Source of the DNA: an uncultured Algibacter sp.
GTDB taxonomy: Bacteria; Bacteroidota; Bacteroidia; Flavobacteriales; Flavobacteriaceae
NCBI GenBank assembly: GCA_947499935.1
Contig: CANMQH010000018.1
Span: forward strand, 1 to 64,000
DNA length: 64,000 nucleotides
Reading direction: 5' to 3'
Positions within the stretch are counted from its first letter, which is position 1. Each line of letters starts with the position of its first letter. The notes beneath the pieces were generated by a model. It was not told where the DNA came from. It did not search any database and worked only from the letters and a program-made list of their open reading frames with translations. Positions 16,828 to 26,453 of the stretch are shown one piece after another. The translations under genes and the position numbers were made by a program.

Positions 16828-17433
16828 TTGCTCCTAAAAAAAATTTTGTTTTCAAATGAAGAAATTATAGATGCTATAAACTCTGGTGGCTCTATAGAAA
16901 ACACAGTTTTAAAATTTATTTATACAGAAGTTAAAAGGCCTCTTTTAAAATTTATTAAAAACAATTCTGGAAATAAAGATGATGCCGAAGATATTATTCA
17001 AGACGCCATCATTGTTTTTTACGAAAAAGTAAAACAAGATAATTTTAAGTTACATACCACGGTTATTGGTTACATATATACAGTTGGCAAATACATGTGG
17101 CATAATAAATTACGAAAAAGTAAAGGACAAGTACTTCTTGAGGATTACAACCTAAGCACTATTGATGTTGATCAATATGATTTAGAGCTATTTCATTATA
17201 ACGAGACTTCTTTTGTAAATGAAATATTAAAAAAAATAGGAAATGCTTGCCAAGCCATTTTAAAACAAAGCCTTTACCAAAAGTTACAAATGGTAGAAAT
17301 TGCTAAATTAAATGGATACAAAAACGAACAAATTGCACGTAACAAAAAGTCTAAATGCTTAAAAGAATTACGTAAAGTGATTGAGAACTCTAAACGTTAC
17401 AAAACTATTTTAAAAGAATTACGCTATGAATGA
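16828..17433 (+). CDS. Sigma-70 family RNA polymerase sigma factor (ECF-like)
   Basis: The 201-residue protein has a region 2-like core at residues 45-90 (KNNSGNKDDAEDIIQDAIIVFYEKVK), where DAEDIIQD is the classic ECF core-binding motif. It continues with YTVGKYMWHNKLRK. A degenerate region 4 helix-turn-helix lies near 148-185 (LYQKLQMVEIAKLNGYKNEQIARNKKSKCLKELR). It starts with TTG: the only earlier codons lie upstream of the predicted transcription start, and there is no suitable ATG before residue 90. It overlaps the next gene by 8 bases, so the two proteins are translationally coupled. The membrane-anchored partner is a likely anti-sigma factor, so this sigma is probably held at the membrane until a signal arrives. 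Confidence 0.82.
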   Translation: MLLKKILFSNEEIIDAINSGGSIENTVLKFIYTEVKRPLLKFIKNNSGNKDDAEDIIQDAIIVFYEKVKQDNFKLHTTVIGYIYTVGKYMWHNKLRKSKGQVLLEDYNLSTIDVDQYDLELFHYNETSFVNEILKKIGNACQAILKQSLYQKLQMVEIAKLNGYKNEQIARNKKSKCLKELRKVIENSKRYKTILKELRYE

Positions 17434-18142
17434 TATTACGGACAGACATCTCATAAAAAAATTCTTAAGAAATGAACTTTCTAACGAAGAATCTAAACTT
17501 TTTAAAACCAGAAAAGAAGATATTCAATTTATTGAAGCGTTAGAAAACGAAATAATCTTGGTTAAAAACAGAAGCTTATTAAAAGAGCGACTTCAAGAAA
17601 TTAGCAAAGCACCCTCATCTAACAAAAAGCAAAAATCTAAGTTTGTTTACATTGCAATTGCTGCTTCTATTGCCCTGTTAATAACATTACAATTATTTAA
17701 CAACCGAAGTTTGAGCAGCCAAGAGGTTTACAATTCTTTTTATGAGACATATCCAAATGTATATAATCAAAAAGGAACAAAAGGTTCTTCTGTATCCAAT
17801 TTCCAAAAAGCCATGCAATTCTATAATGCTAAAGATTATACTTCTGCTAAAAACACTTTTGAAGCTATAAGCAAAACCAATGACTTAAAAGACAACGAAT
17901 TATTTTATTATGGTATCACGCTAATGGAAATTAACGAACACCACGTATCAGAAAAACAATTTCGCCTTATTAAAAACACAAATTCGCCTTACTATATAGA
18001 AGCACAATGGTATTTAGCCCTAAGCCTCATTAAAGAGAATAAAAAACAAGTAGCGAAAACCATATTAGAAACCATACTAGAATCAAATTCTATAGGTCAG
18101 AAAAGGAAAAAGGAAGTAATACAATTACTAGACAAAATTTAA
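17426..18142 (+). CDS. Membrane-anchored TPR protein, candidate anti-sigma factor
   Basis: The 238-residue product has a charged cytoplasmic N-terminus of about 72 residues beginning MNDITDRHLIKKFLRNELS, similar in style to anti-sigma N-termini (short helix, acidic/basic, LxxYLxGELs-like). A single membrane helix spans about 73-93 (KFVYIAIAASIALLITLQLF). A periplasmic domain with two or three TPR-like units follows (AMQFYNAKDYTSAKNTFEAI; YIEAQWYLALSLIKENKKQV). Overlap with the sigma gene and this topology suggest it binds the sigma inside and a signal protein outside. No zinc (HxxxCxxC) motif is present. The anti-sigma role is inferred, not shown. Confidence 0.7.
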   Translation: MNDITDRHLIKKFLRNELSNEESKLFKTRKEDIQFIEALENEIILVKNRSLLKERLQEISKAPSSNKKQKSKFVYIAIAASIALLITLQLFNNRSLSSQEVYNSFYETYPNVYNQKGTKGSSVSNFQKAMQFYNAKDYTSAKNTFEAISKTNDLKDNELFYYGITLMEINEHHVSEKQFRLIKNTNSPYYIEAQWYLALSLIKENKKQVAKTILETILESNSIGQKRKKEVIQLLDKI

Positions 18143-18203
18143 AACTTACACCTGTAGTTTAAAAAGTATAAATGACTTCATATCTTTTTTTACTAACAAA
18201 AAA

Positions 18204-18229
18204 AGCCTTTCAGAATAAACTGAAAGGCT
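18204..18229. terminator. Terminator between the TPR gene and eno
   Basis: AGCCTTTCAG at 18204-18213 pairs with CTGAAAGGCT at 18220-18229, a perfect 10-base stem. The minus strand continues with seven Ts, so it terminates eno; the plus strand has AAAATTATTTTT and may serve the sigma/TPR operon too. Confidence 0.8.
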
Positions 18230-18252
18230 AAAATTATTTTTCATTTAATATG

Positions 18253-19572
<1,320 letters not shown>

Positions 19573-19648
19573 CAAAAACTTAGACTTAATGAAATCAATA
19601 AATCTCAAAATTACAATTTAAGTTAACTATAATGTTTTCGTAAAATAT

Positions 19649-19682
19649 AAACCGCAATAAAAACTGAGTTTCATTGCGGTTT
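19649..19682 (-). terminator. Terminator downstream of the T9SS cargo gene
   Basis: AAACCGCAAT at 19649-19658 pairs with ATTGCGGTTT at 19673-19682 around a 14-base loop, about 65 bases past the stop of the minus-strand secreted-protein gene. The minus strand continues TATATTTTACG, a modest U-run. Confidence 0.65.
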
Positions 19683-19748
19683 TTACACTAAAATTAGCAT
19701 ATAATTTTAAGTTCTCAATCTCTAATTTTGAATACTAAAAAAACACTA

Positions 19749-20822
19749 TTAGTTTTCCTTAATCATTACTTTATTACTAGTGCCTTTGTTTGTTTTAATT
19801 TTCACTATGTATGAGCTTACTGCTAAATTTGAAATATCAACTTTAATTTCATTTTGCGAACTTACTCCACCTAAATCTTTATTTAAAACTTGTTTTCCTA
19901 GTAAATTAAAAATTTCTATATTTTCAATGCTCAGGTTTTCATTAGATTTTAAAGAAAAATAATGACTAGATGGATTAGGAAATAATTTTAATTGAATATC
20001 TGGATTTGCATTCTCTGTAACAGATAATACACTTTCAATATCTATTACTTGGGTATTTATTGAACCCCAAACTCCTTTAGAATCTTGAACTCTTACATTA
20101 AACGTATGAACACCCATTGGACCTACTATAGGAACATTTCCTTCGAGAATATTTTCTAGTACGGTATTAAAAGTTCCATCCTCAGCAGGGAAAACAATGC
20201 CATTACCTTCCCCTCGATCTGTATCCCAAAAATATTCCGCATTAGATATTATTGCTATTGCGTTTTCACCAAGTAATGCTGTGCTTACTTCTATTATTTG
20301 CGTATTAACTGGCCCCCAATTACCATTAGAGTCTTGTGCTCTTGTATTAAAAGTATGCAAGCCTGTTGTAGTTGGCACTCCAATAGCGTTTTCTAATATA
20401 TTTTCTAGATTTGTATTATAGTCTCCATCAGCTGCAGAAAAAACAATGCCATTGCCTTCTCCTGGGTCTGTGTCCCAAAAATATTCTGCATTAGATAATA
20501 CTGCTATTCCGTTTGCACCAAGTAATGCTGTACTTACTTCTATAACTTGTGTATGTATTAATCCCCAATTACCGTTAGAGTCTTGTACTCTTATATTAAA
20601 AGTATGTAAGCCTGTTGTAGCTGGCACTCCAATAGCGCTCTCAAATATATTTTCTAGATTTGTATTGTAATTCCCATCTGCTGCAGAAAAAACAATCCCA
20701 TTACTTTCTCCTGGGTCTGTATCCCAAAAATACTCTGCTTGTGTTAAAGTTTCTTGACCAAAAATGGTAAAGCTAAAACTTATAAAAAATAAACAGAAAC
20801 TTATTTTTTTTATTAAATACAT
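19749..20822 (-). CDS. Secreted repeat protein with T9SS type A sorting domain
   Basis: The 357-residue protein has a signal peptide (MYLIKKISFCLFFISFSFTIFG) followed by three tandem 83-residue units at about residues 29-111, 112-194 and 195-277. Each starts AEYFWDTDPGEGNG or a close variant and contains LHTFNIRVQDSNGNWG. C-terminal residues 285-357 form a type IX secretion sorting domain (LKLFPNPSSHYFSLKS; FNLLGKQVL; YIVKIKTNKG). The repeat resembles the FDxDPGFGNG-type modules frequent in Bacteroidetes secreted proteins; its role may be adhesive or structural. The open frame extends 54 codons further upstream, overlapping the neighbouring gene, but the signal peptide fixes this start. It lies 10 bases after the beta-helix gene, as one operon. 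Confidence 0.82.
   Translation of the reverse strand: MYLIKKISFCLFFISFSFTIFGQETLTQAEYFWDTDPGESNGIVFSAADGNYNTNLENIFESAIGVPATTGLHTFNIRVQDSNGNWGLIHTQVIEVSTALLGANGIAVLSNAEYFWDTDPGEGNGIVFSAADGDYNTNLENILENAIGVPTTTGLHTFNTRAQDSNGNWGPVNTQIIEVSTALLGENAIAIISNAEYFWDTDRGEGNGIVFPAEDGTFNTVLENILEGNVPIVGPMGVHTFNVRVQDSKGVWGSINTQVIDIESVLSVTENANPDIQLKLFPNPSSHYFSLKSNENLSIENIEIFNLLGKQVLNKDLGGVSSQNEIKVDISNLAVSSYIVKIKTNKGTSNKVMIKEN
19992..20738 (-). repeat. Three tandem 249-bp coding repeats
   Basis: Units at 20490-20738, 20241-20489 and about 19992-20240 have a period of exactly 249 bases (83 codons). The first two are very similar at DNA level; the third has diverged (DRGEGNG, FPAEDGTF). The pattern fits recent internal duplication within the T9SS cargo gene. 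Confidence 0.85.
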
Positions 20823-20832
20823 AGTGCTTGTT

Positions 20833-22023
20833 TTAGTTAGATTTCGCACTACCATTGGCTTCAAAACTTGTAGTACCGTTAAAAATACGGCGTGGCGTTT
20901 GTAAAAAGAATACGTGTGGTTTTGTATCGTCTGCTGTTCTATAATTATCCCAGTTATACGAGCCTCCTTTTGGCCCCATATCATTCCTGGTTAAATCGAT
21001 ATCTGTAAAAATTGCATCTGGATGCCCTGCATTTTCGTTATCTCCAGTAAATGTAGTTACATCATATGTTGCACCACTTACATTATTCTCATTTACATCG
21101 GCATTAGTAATATCAAACGTAGTAGAACGAGTCATGTTATATTGTGCTATAACAAATATAGCATTATTAATTACCTCTATTTCATCAGACCCAACTGGAT
21201 CAAAAAGATTATTTCTTATAACGATTGTAGCAATTGCTTCTGTTGCTATTCTTAAGCCTCTAAAATTTGAACCTACTGGTTTAATAAAGTTATTAGATAT
21301 AAAATTAGTTGTTCCATCTTTAACTCCATTTATAACTGTACTATGACCAATGCCATTAACTAATGAATTATTAAGTACATGAAATGTATAATTTAATGAG
21401 TTTATAATAAGTGCTGGAGAATCTGTAAAACCTGCTGCTTGCGCAGAGACACGATTAGCTATTATATAAACATCATCTGTAGCTAAGCTATCTCCTACAT
21501 CATCAGTCATTAATATTTTTGAACAATTATTAGCAACTACTTTTCCATGGCGAAAGTTAATTCTATTACATGTCGTGCGAACAACGTTTACCGTTACGTT
21601 ATCTTCAGATAGTAATAATGATTCATCACTTTCAGAATTAATGATATTAATAAACATTCTTCCTCCAGAAATTGTGCCATTAGAAACAATATCTCCCGTT
21701 GTAGACGCATTATGAATACTAACGGTTCTATTAACATCATTATTAATTGTTATCGTCCCTAAAATTTCATATTTATCGCCGCTAATTTCAGACAATAACG
21801 TAAGTGATTTATCAATAGTTAAATCCTCAATATATGGTGTATCGCCTACTTTTGGCCTAATAATAATTCTGTCGCCATCTGTAGCAGCATTAATGGCATC
21901 ACTAATGGTTGCAAATGCGCCACCAGCGCCACCATCTCTAACAATTAAATCTGTGGCATTTGCTAATTGCATTGTTGCTAAAAAAAATAAAGCAAAATAA
22001 AGTTTTGTAGTTTTAAATTTCAT
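20833..22023 (-). CDS. Secreted right-handed parallel beta-helix protein
   Basis: The 396-residue protein begins with a signal peptide (YFALFFLATMQLANA). It then shows the pectin-lyase-like pattern DGGAGGAFATISDAINAATDGDRIIIRP, followed by short regular strands rich in Ile, Val and Asn (NVVRTTCNRINFRHGKVVANNC; IVIRNNLFDPVGSDEI), indicating a beta-helix. Polysaccharide lyases and surface adhesins share this fold; no lyase active-site residues could be assigned. There is no sorting domain of its own. It precedes the T9SS cargo gene by 10 bases, so the two may form one surface complex. Confidence 0.75.
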   Translation of the reverse strand: MKFKTTKLYFALFFLATMQLANATDLIVRDGGAGGAFATISDAINAATDGDRIIIRPKVGDTPYIEDLTIDKSLTLLSEISGDKYEILGTITINNDVNRTVSIHNASTTGDIVSNGTISGGRMFINIINSESDESLLLSEDNVTVNVVRTTCNRINFRHGKVVANNCSKILMTDDVGDSLATDDVYIIANRVSAQAAGFTDSPALIINSLNYTFHVLNNSLVNGIGHSTVINGVKDGTTNFISNNFIKPVGSNFRGLRIATEAIATIVIRNNLFDPVGSDEIEVINNAIFVIAQYNMTRSTTFDITNADVNENNVSGATYDVTTFTGDNENAGHPDAIFTDIDLTRNDMGPKGGSYNWDNYRTADDTKPHVFFLQTPRRIFNGTTSFEANGSAKSN

Positions 22024-22128
22024 TGTAGTAAAGGTTTTATATAAATAAAATGTTTTGGGTTATTTTTTTAAAGGGGGTAAATATATGTATGAAAAAGATT
22101 AAAAAATTGTATAGAAATGACAATACCT

Positions 22129-22896
22129 TTAAATTTCAAAGTAAAAATCTGAATTATTATTTTTTAATTTTTTATGAAAATCACAAGGTGTATATCCTGT
22201 AAAATATTTGAATTCTCTTATTAAGTGAGATTCGTCATAGAACATATGTAGTTTATTGTTATCATAATCCACTAACACTTTTCTGAATCTGTATATACGT
22301 TTAAACAAACTTGGTTTAATTCCTATATATTTTTCAAAATATCGATTAAGCGTACGGTAACTAATATTTGCCTCTATAGCAACTTGCTTTATTGTAGAAG
22401 ATGTTTCTAGTTGTTGCATAGCAAGTTCTAGCTGTTCTGTCTCTTTTTGTTGATATGCGTTTTCTAATACATACTCAATACTTTGCAAAATATTTTCTTG
22501 AGTACCATTTTTATGCTTTTCTGTTACCTGTTTTAATTTTACAAATAAATCATCAACAACCATATCTACACTTAAGACTGTCATAGATCGCTTAATAAAA
22601 TGGCACAATCCTAAGCTAGAAAAGTTGATTTGAAAAATTACCGAAGCTCCATTAATACTAAAGGTGTTAGATTGTAAATTGTCTAATAAACATAGACTAC
22701 AATCATTTTTACTAAAATTTGCAATTATATTATTATTAGTATAATTAAATGTTGTATTGATACCTATTAAAATACTTTTTATAGTATTTGGAAAAATAGT
22801 GTACGGTACTTTGTTTTCGTTTTCGTATAAAATATAATAGCTATCAATTACTTTTTTTAAGCTTTCTTTTTTTGGTAAATGTTTTGTTATAATCAT
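22129..22896 (-). CDS. AraC family transcriptional regulator
   Basis: The 255-residue protein has an N-terminal ligand or dimer domain (residues 1-140) and a C-terminal AraC double helix-turn-helix from about 150. STIKQVAIEANISYRTLNRYFEKYIGIKPS is the first helix pair, and DESHLIREFKYFTGYTPCDFHKK is the second with the family signature. The likely targets are its neighbours: the beta-helix/T9SS operon downstream on the same strand or the divergent TPR-CHAT gene. A perfect 10-base dyad directly before its start codon may be an autoregulatory element. Confidence 0.85.
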   Translation of the reverse strand: MIITKHLPKKESLKKVIDSYYILYENENKVPYTIFPNTIKSILIGINTTFNYTNNNIIANFSKNDCSLCLLDNLQSNTFSINGASVIFQINFSSLGLCHFIKRSMTVLSVDMVVDDLFVKLKQVTEKHKNGTQENILQSIEYVLENAYQQKETEQLELAMQQLETSSTIKQVAIEANISYRTLNRYFEKYIGIKPSLFKRIYRFRKVLVDYDNNKLHMFYDESHLIREFKYFTGYTPCDFHKKLKNNNSDFYFEI

Positions 22897-22898
22897 TA

Positions 22899-22925
22899 AG
22901 TAAATAGATATCGGTTCTATTTACT
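22899..22925 (-). promoter_or_regulatory. Inverted repeat next to the AraC gene start
   Basis: AGTAAATAGA at 22899-22908 and TCTATTTACT at 22916-22925 form a perfect 10-base dyad two bases upstream of the start codon. It can act as a DNA operator or, in the transcript, as a hairpin hiding the ribosome-loading region. Confidence 0.45.
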
Positions 22926-23229
22926 ATGTGTTATAAACTAAAAAACGTAACCTATATATTTACTTTATTTAAAACAATTATTATTAGCGAGAACAAAGCC
23001 TTAAGCATATAAAACAAGACCGTTTAGATAAATCTAAACTAATTTTTATTCAAATAGCTGAAAATCAGAACGTATATAAATGACACTCCAAAAAAGCTTC
23101 TCAATCATTTAAAATACTATAACCAAATTTGTAATTTAGAAGTCTTAATCTTATTTATATAACGTCTTCGTAAGGTTAAAACCTTTAATTACATCCTTTA
23201 ATTTTTAACAATCAATCCTTAATATTATA
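22926..23229. other. Divergent intergenic region AraC / TPR-CHAT
   Basis: About 300 AT-rich bases. A second perfect dyad, GTTTAGAT at 23022-23029 and ATCTAAAC at 23032-23039, lies near the middle and could be a regulator site. No TAnnTTTG box was found for either gene, and no coding potential is visible. Confidence 0.4.
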
Positions 23230-26200
23230 ATGAAGAACTGTAAAATCGTTACCCTCCTTCTTGTATTCAATTTTTTATTACTTAACGGTCAAAGTCCCCA
23301 AATTGATTTGGTAAAGAAACTCTTAGATAGTGCTGAGGTGCTGAGTACTTCGGCTAAATATATTGATGCTATAAATATAAACAAGTCGGCACTTTTAAAA
23401 CTCGATAAGCAAAATTCGAATGATACTATTATTGCAAAAATTTACAGCAATATTGGAAACAACTACATACAGATTAGAAATATAGATTCCGCAAGTATAT
23501 ACATTACAGAAGGCTTAACTTTTTTAGATAAAAGAAAGATTAACAACTCTCGAGAAAAAGGTCTTTTATATTTCTCACTAGGTACAGTTCACGCCATTAA
23601 AGGCGATTTAGATAATGGCGAAAAATATTTTAACCAAGCACTTAAAATACAAATTGAAAGCATTGGTGAAAATCATCATGAAACCGCGGCTACTTATGGC
23701 AATTTAGCTAATGTTGCTTTATACAAAAGAGACCTTGACAAAGCGAGTCGTTATTTAAATATTGCATTAAAAACAACAAAAAACACGCTGGGAGAAAATC
23801 ATCAAAAAATGGCAGGATATTATAATAATCTGGGACTTATATATCGTGCTAAAGGTGAATTAAAAAGGGCACTAGTACAATATGAAAATTCTGCTAGAAT
23901 AACTAAAAATAATTATGGTGGTGATTATATTAAATTAAATGCACCTTACACCAATATGTCCTCTCTATATCATACATTGGGAAACTTTGATAAAGCTATT
24001 GATTATTTACTCAAGTCCATTAGCTTACAAGAAAAAACCTTTAGTGTAAAGGGCTATGAGCTGGCTAGTAATTACACCTCATTAGCGCTTCTATACGCTG
24101 AAATAAATAAATTTGACGAAGCCATAAATTCTTTAGAAAAAGGATTACAATTTTTAAAAAAAACTTATGGAGATACACATGAATCTATAGCAATAAATTA
24201 TTCAAACTTTAATATTGTTTATAGAAAAATGAATAAAAACAATAAGTCTATTAAGTATGGTTTAAAAGCCTTGACTATTCTAAACAATCTTCCCGATAAA
24301 AATTATGCCGAAATACTTTCTATTAATTCAAATATATCTAAGGCTTATACCAATCTAGGCGACTATACCAATGCAACTAATTATTCTAATAAGGCTTTAG
24401 ATATTTTTGCAAGAGCCAATGTTAGCGACAAAGCAGATATCTATTTAAATCTGGCTAAAATAGACATTCTTAAAAATGAAGATTATTTGTACCAAAAACA
24501 CTTAGATTCAGCATCAAAACATATTGGTTATAATAAATTTGAACCTGAAAACTTTAATAATATTGAGGATTTTAATGCCTTGACATATTTTTTTGAATTA
24601 AAAATCTTAAGCTTCAAAAAAAAACTGCAAAGCTCAAAAAACCAAAAACACTCAGACTCTCTTAGAAATACTTATAAAAACTTTTTGAATTTTCAAGATT
24701 TTGTTTATCATAAATTCTCTAGAAGAGAAAACAAAAGCTTTAGAATTGACCAAAGCCACTTTCTATACGAAGAAAGCATTTCAAACATTTTTGAACGAAA
24801 AAAGGACAGCGAATTAATAATCGCATTTGAAGAAGCCGAGAAAGTTAAATCCAGACTATTATTAGAAAATCTAAATAAGCAAAACACTCAAAAGTTTATT
24901 AATATTGACGATAGTTTATTAGTTAAAGAATATGACTTAGAAAAGCAGCTTTCTCAATTAGAAAAAAAGGTGTTTAAATTAAAAGATACCGATAGTCTTT
25001 TAATTTTAGCTAAAAATGAAGTATTTGAAATAAAAACAGCACAAGATAAACTTCAAGAAACAATTAAAGCTAAACACCCAGATTACTATAATTTAATATA
25101 CAATCATGACGTAATAAACATTAAAGAAGTCCAAAAGTTATTAAATCCTGATCAATCATTGGTAGAATATTTTGTAGGGAAACAAAATATATTCATCTTT
25201 TTAATTACAAAAGATAATTACACAGTCAAACAAGTCGCAAAAGATTTTCCTTTAAAAAAATGGGTTACACAGCTTAGAGAAGGTATTTATAATTATTGGG
25301 CTATGCCAAATGCTTTAGATAGTGATTTTAAAAAGTATAATAGCCTGTATAAAGATATGGCATTTAAACTTTATCAAAAACTGCTACAACCCATTAGTAA
25401 TCAACTAACCCATAAAGTTATTATTATTCCTGATGCCGAGTTAAATTTTATTCCATTTGATGCGCTTTTAACAACAGATTCTAATCAAATTTCCAATAAT
25501 AAAGACTTTCCATATCTTCTTAAAAAACATCAAATTAGTTATAACTATTCGGCAACATTATACAATCAACTAAAACAAAAAGAAAGCTCTAAATCACAAA
25601 AAGAGGTGTTGGCTTTTGCTCCTAAATTTAGTAATAATGAAGTAATAGAAACAATTGCTATGCGACGTAATGGCTTAGGAGATTTAAAATATAATAAGCA
25701 AGAGGTTAATACCATTAGTCATTTATTTAATACTACTATTTTTAAAGATAGTTTGGCAACAAAATCAAATTTTATAAATAATATAAAGAATCATAAAATC
25801 ATCCATTTATCTACACATGCAAAATCAAATGACACCTATGGCGATTACTCATTTATCGCTTTTAGTAAAAACAATGATTCTTTACAAGACGATAAACTAT
25901 ATGTTAGAGATTTATATAATTTAGATTTAGATACAGATATGGTTGTTTTAAGCGCTTGTGAAACAGGTTTAGGAGAACTAAAAAAAGGCGAAGGCTTAAT
26001 TAGTTTAGCAAGAGCTTTTACATTTGCTGGAGCAAGGAGTACGATAACTAGTTTATGGAATGTTAACGATGCCCAAACAACAAAACTCATGACATTATTT
26101 TACACCAATTTAAAAGATGGAATGACTAAAGGAGAAGCCTTACATAAAGCTAAATTAACATATATTGAAAACGAAAATTTATCTTCACCCTATTTCTGGG

Positions 26201-26337
26201 CTGCTTTTGTTCCTGCTGGAGACATGCAAAAAATAGATTTTAACTCAAAAATTGATTACTATGCTATTGGCATCGGCGTATTTTTAATAGTTTTAATCTT
26301 TGTCGTTTATATTTATAAAAAAAGAAAAACTACATAG
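23230..26337 (+). CDS. TPR-CHAT protein (periplasmic caspase-like protease, membrane-anchored)
   Basis: The 1035-residue protein has a signal peptide (IVTLLLVFNFLLLNG) and about ten tetratricopeptide repeats at residues 60-420 (for example TAATYGNLANVALYKRDLDKA). A coiled-coil linker lies near 560-630 and a CHAT domain at about 690-1008. The caspase-type dyad is visible as His863 in HLSTHA and Cys910 in LSACETG, followed by ARAFTFAGARSTITSLWNVND. A C-terminal membrane helix at about 1010-1029 is followed by KKRKTT, so the protease should face the periplasm with its tail inside. CHAT proteases are activated when the TPR region meets a partner. No cas gene is nearby. It is a single-gene unit ended by a 17-base-pair hairpin. 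Confidence 0.9.
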   Translation: MKNCKIVTLLLVFNFLLLNGQSPQIDLVKKLLDSAEVLSTSAKYIDAININKSALLKLDKQNSNDTIIAKIYSNIGNNYIQIRNIDSASIYITEGLTFLDKRKINNSREKGLLYFSLGTVHAIKGDLDNGEKYFNQALKIQIESIGENHHETAATYGNLANVALYKRDLDKASRYLNIALKTTKNTLGENHQKMAGYYNNLGLIYRAKGELKRALVQYENSARITKNNYGGDYIKLNAPYTNMSSLYHTLGNFDKAIDYLLKSISLQEKTFSVKGYELASNYTSLALLYAEINKFDEAINSLEKGLQFLKKTYGDTHESIAINYSNFNIVYRKMNKNNKSIKYGLKALTILNNLPDKNYAEILSINSNISKAYTNLGDYTNATNYSNKALDIFARANVSDKADIYLNLAKIDILKNEDYLYQKHLDSASKHIGYNKFEPENFNNIEDFNALTYFFELKILSFKKKLQSSKNQKHSDSLRNTYKNFLNFQDFVYHKFSRRENKSFRIDQSHFLYEESISNIFERKKDSELIIAFEEAEKVKSRLLLENLNKQNTQKFINIDDSLLVKEYDLEKQLSQLEKKVFKLKDTDSLLILAKNEVFEIKTAQDKLQETIKAKHPDYYNLIYNHDVINIKEVQKLLNPDQSLVEYFVGKQNIFIFLITKDNYTVKQVAKDFPLKKWVTQLREGIYNYWAMPNALDSDFKKYNSLYKDMAFKLYQKLLQPISNQLTHKVIIIPDAELNFIPFDALLTTDSNQISNNKDFPYLLKKHQISYNYSATLYNQLKQKESSKSQKEVLAFAPKFSNNEVIETIAMRRNGLGDLKYNKQEVNTISHLFNTTIFKDSLATKSNFINNIKNHKIIHLSTHAKSNDTYGDYSFIAFSKNNDSLQDDKLYVRDLYNLDLDTDMVVLSACETGLGELKKGEGLISLARAFTFAGARSTITSLWNVNDAQTTKLMTLFYTNLKDGMTKGEALHKAKLTYIENENLSSPYFWAAFVPAGDMQKIDFNSKIDYYAIGIGVFLIVLIFVVYIYKKRKTT

Positions 26338-26372
26338 GAAAGCTTATAGTAAACATAATATTAACTAAAATT

Positions 26373-26410
26373 AAAACAGGATTAAACTATAATTAGTTTA
26401 ATCCTGTTTT
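26373..26410. terminator. Bidirectional terminator between TPR-CHAT and carA
   Basis: A perfect 17-base stem (arms 26373-26389 and 26394-26410, core CAGGATTAAACTA) with a 4-base loop lies between two converging genes. T-runs flank both sides of the stem, so it can serve both transcripts. Confidence 0.9.
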
Positions 26411-26453
26411 TTAGATTTATACAATTTTAGATAGTATCTAAAAACTGTGAAAA

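Noticed and set aside
20197..20670. Two similar plus-strand open frames of 74 codons, 249 bases apart
   Set aside because: They are the antisense of the tandem repeats of the T9SS cargo; the repetition comes from the real gene.
19992..20738. Possible CRISPR array
   Set aside because: The period is 249 bases, the units are coding and there are no short repeats with unique spacers.
23230..26337. TPR-CHAT as part of a type III-E CRISPR (Craspase) system
   Set aside because: No gRAMP/Cas7-11, Cas1/Cas2 or repeat array anywhere in the window, and the protein has a signal peptide.
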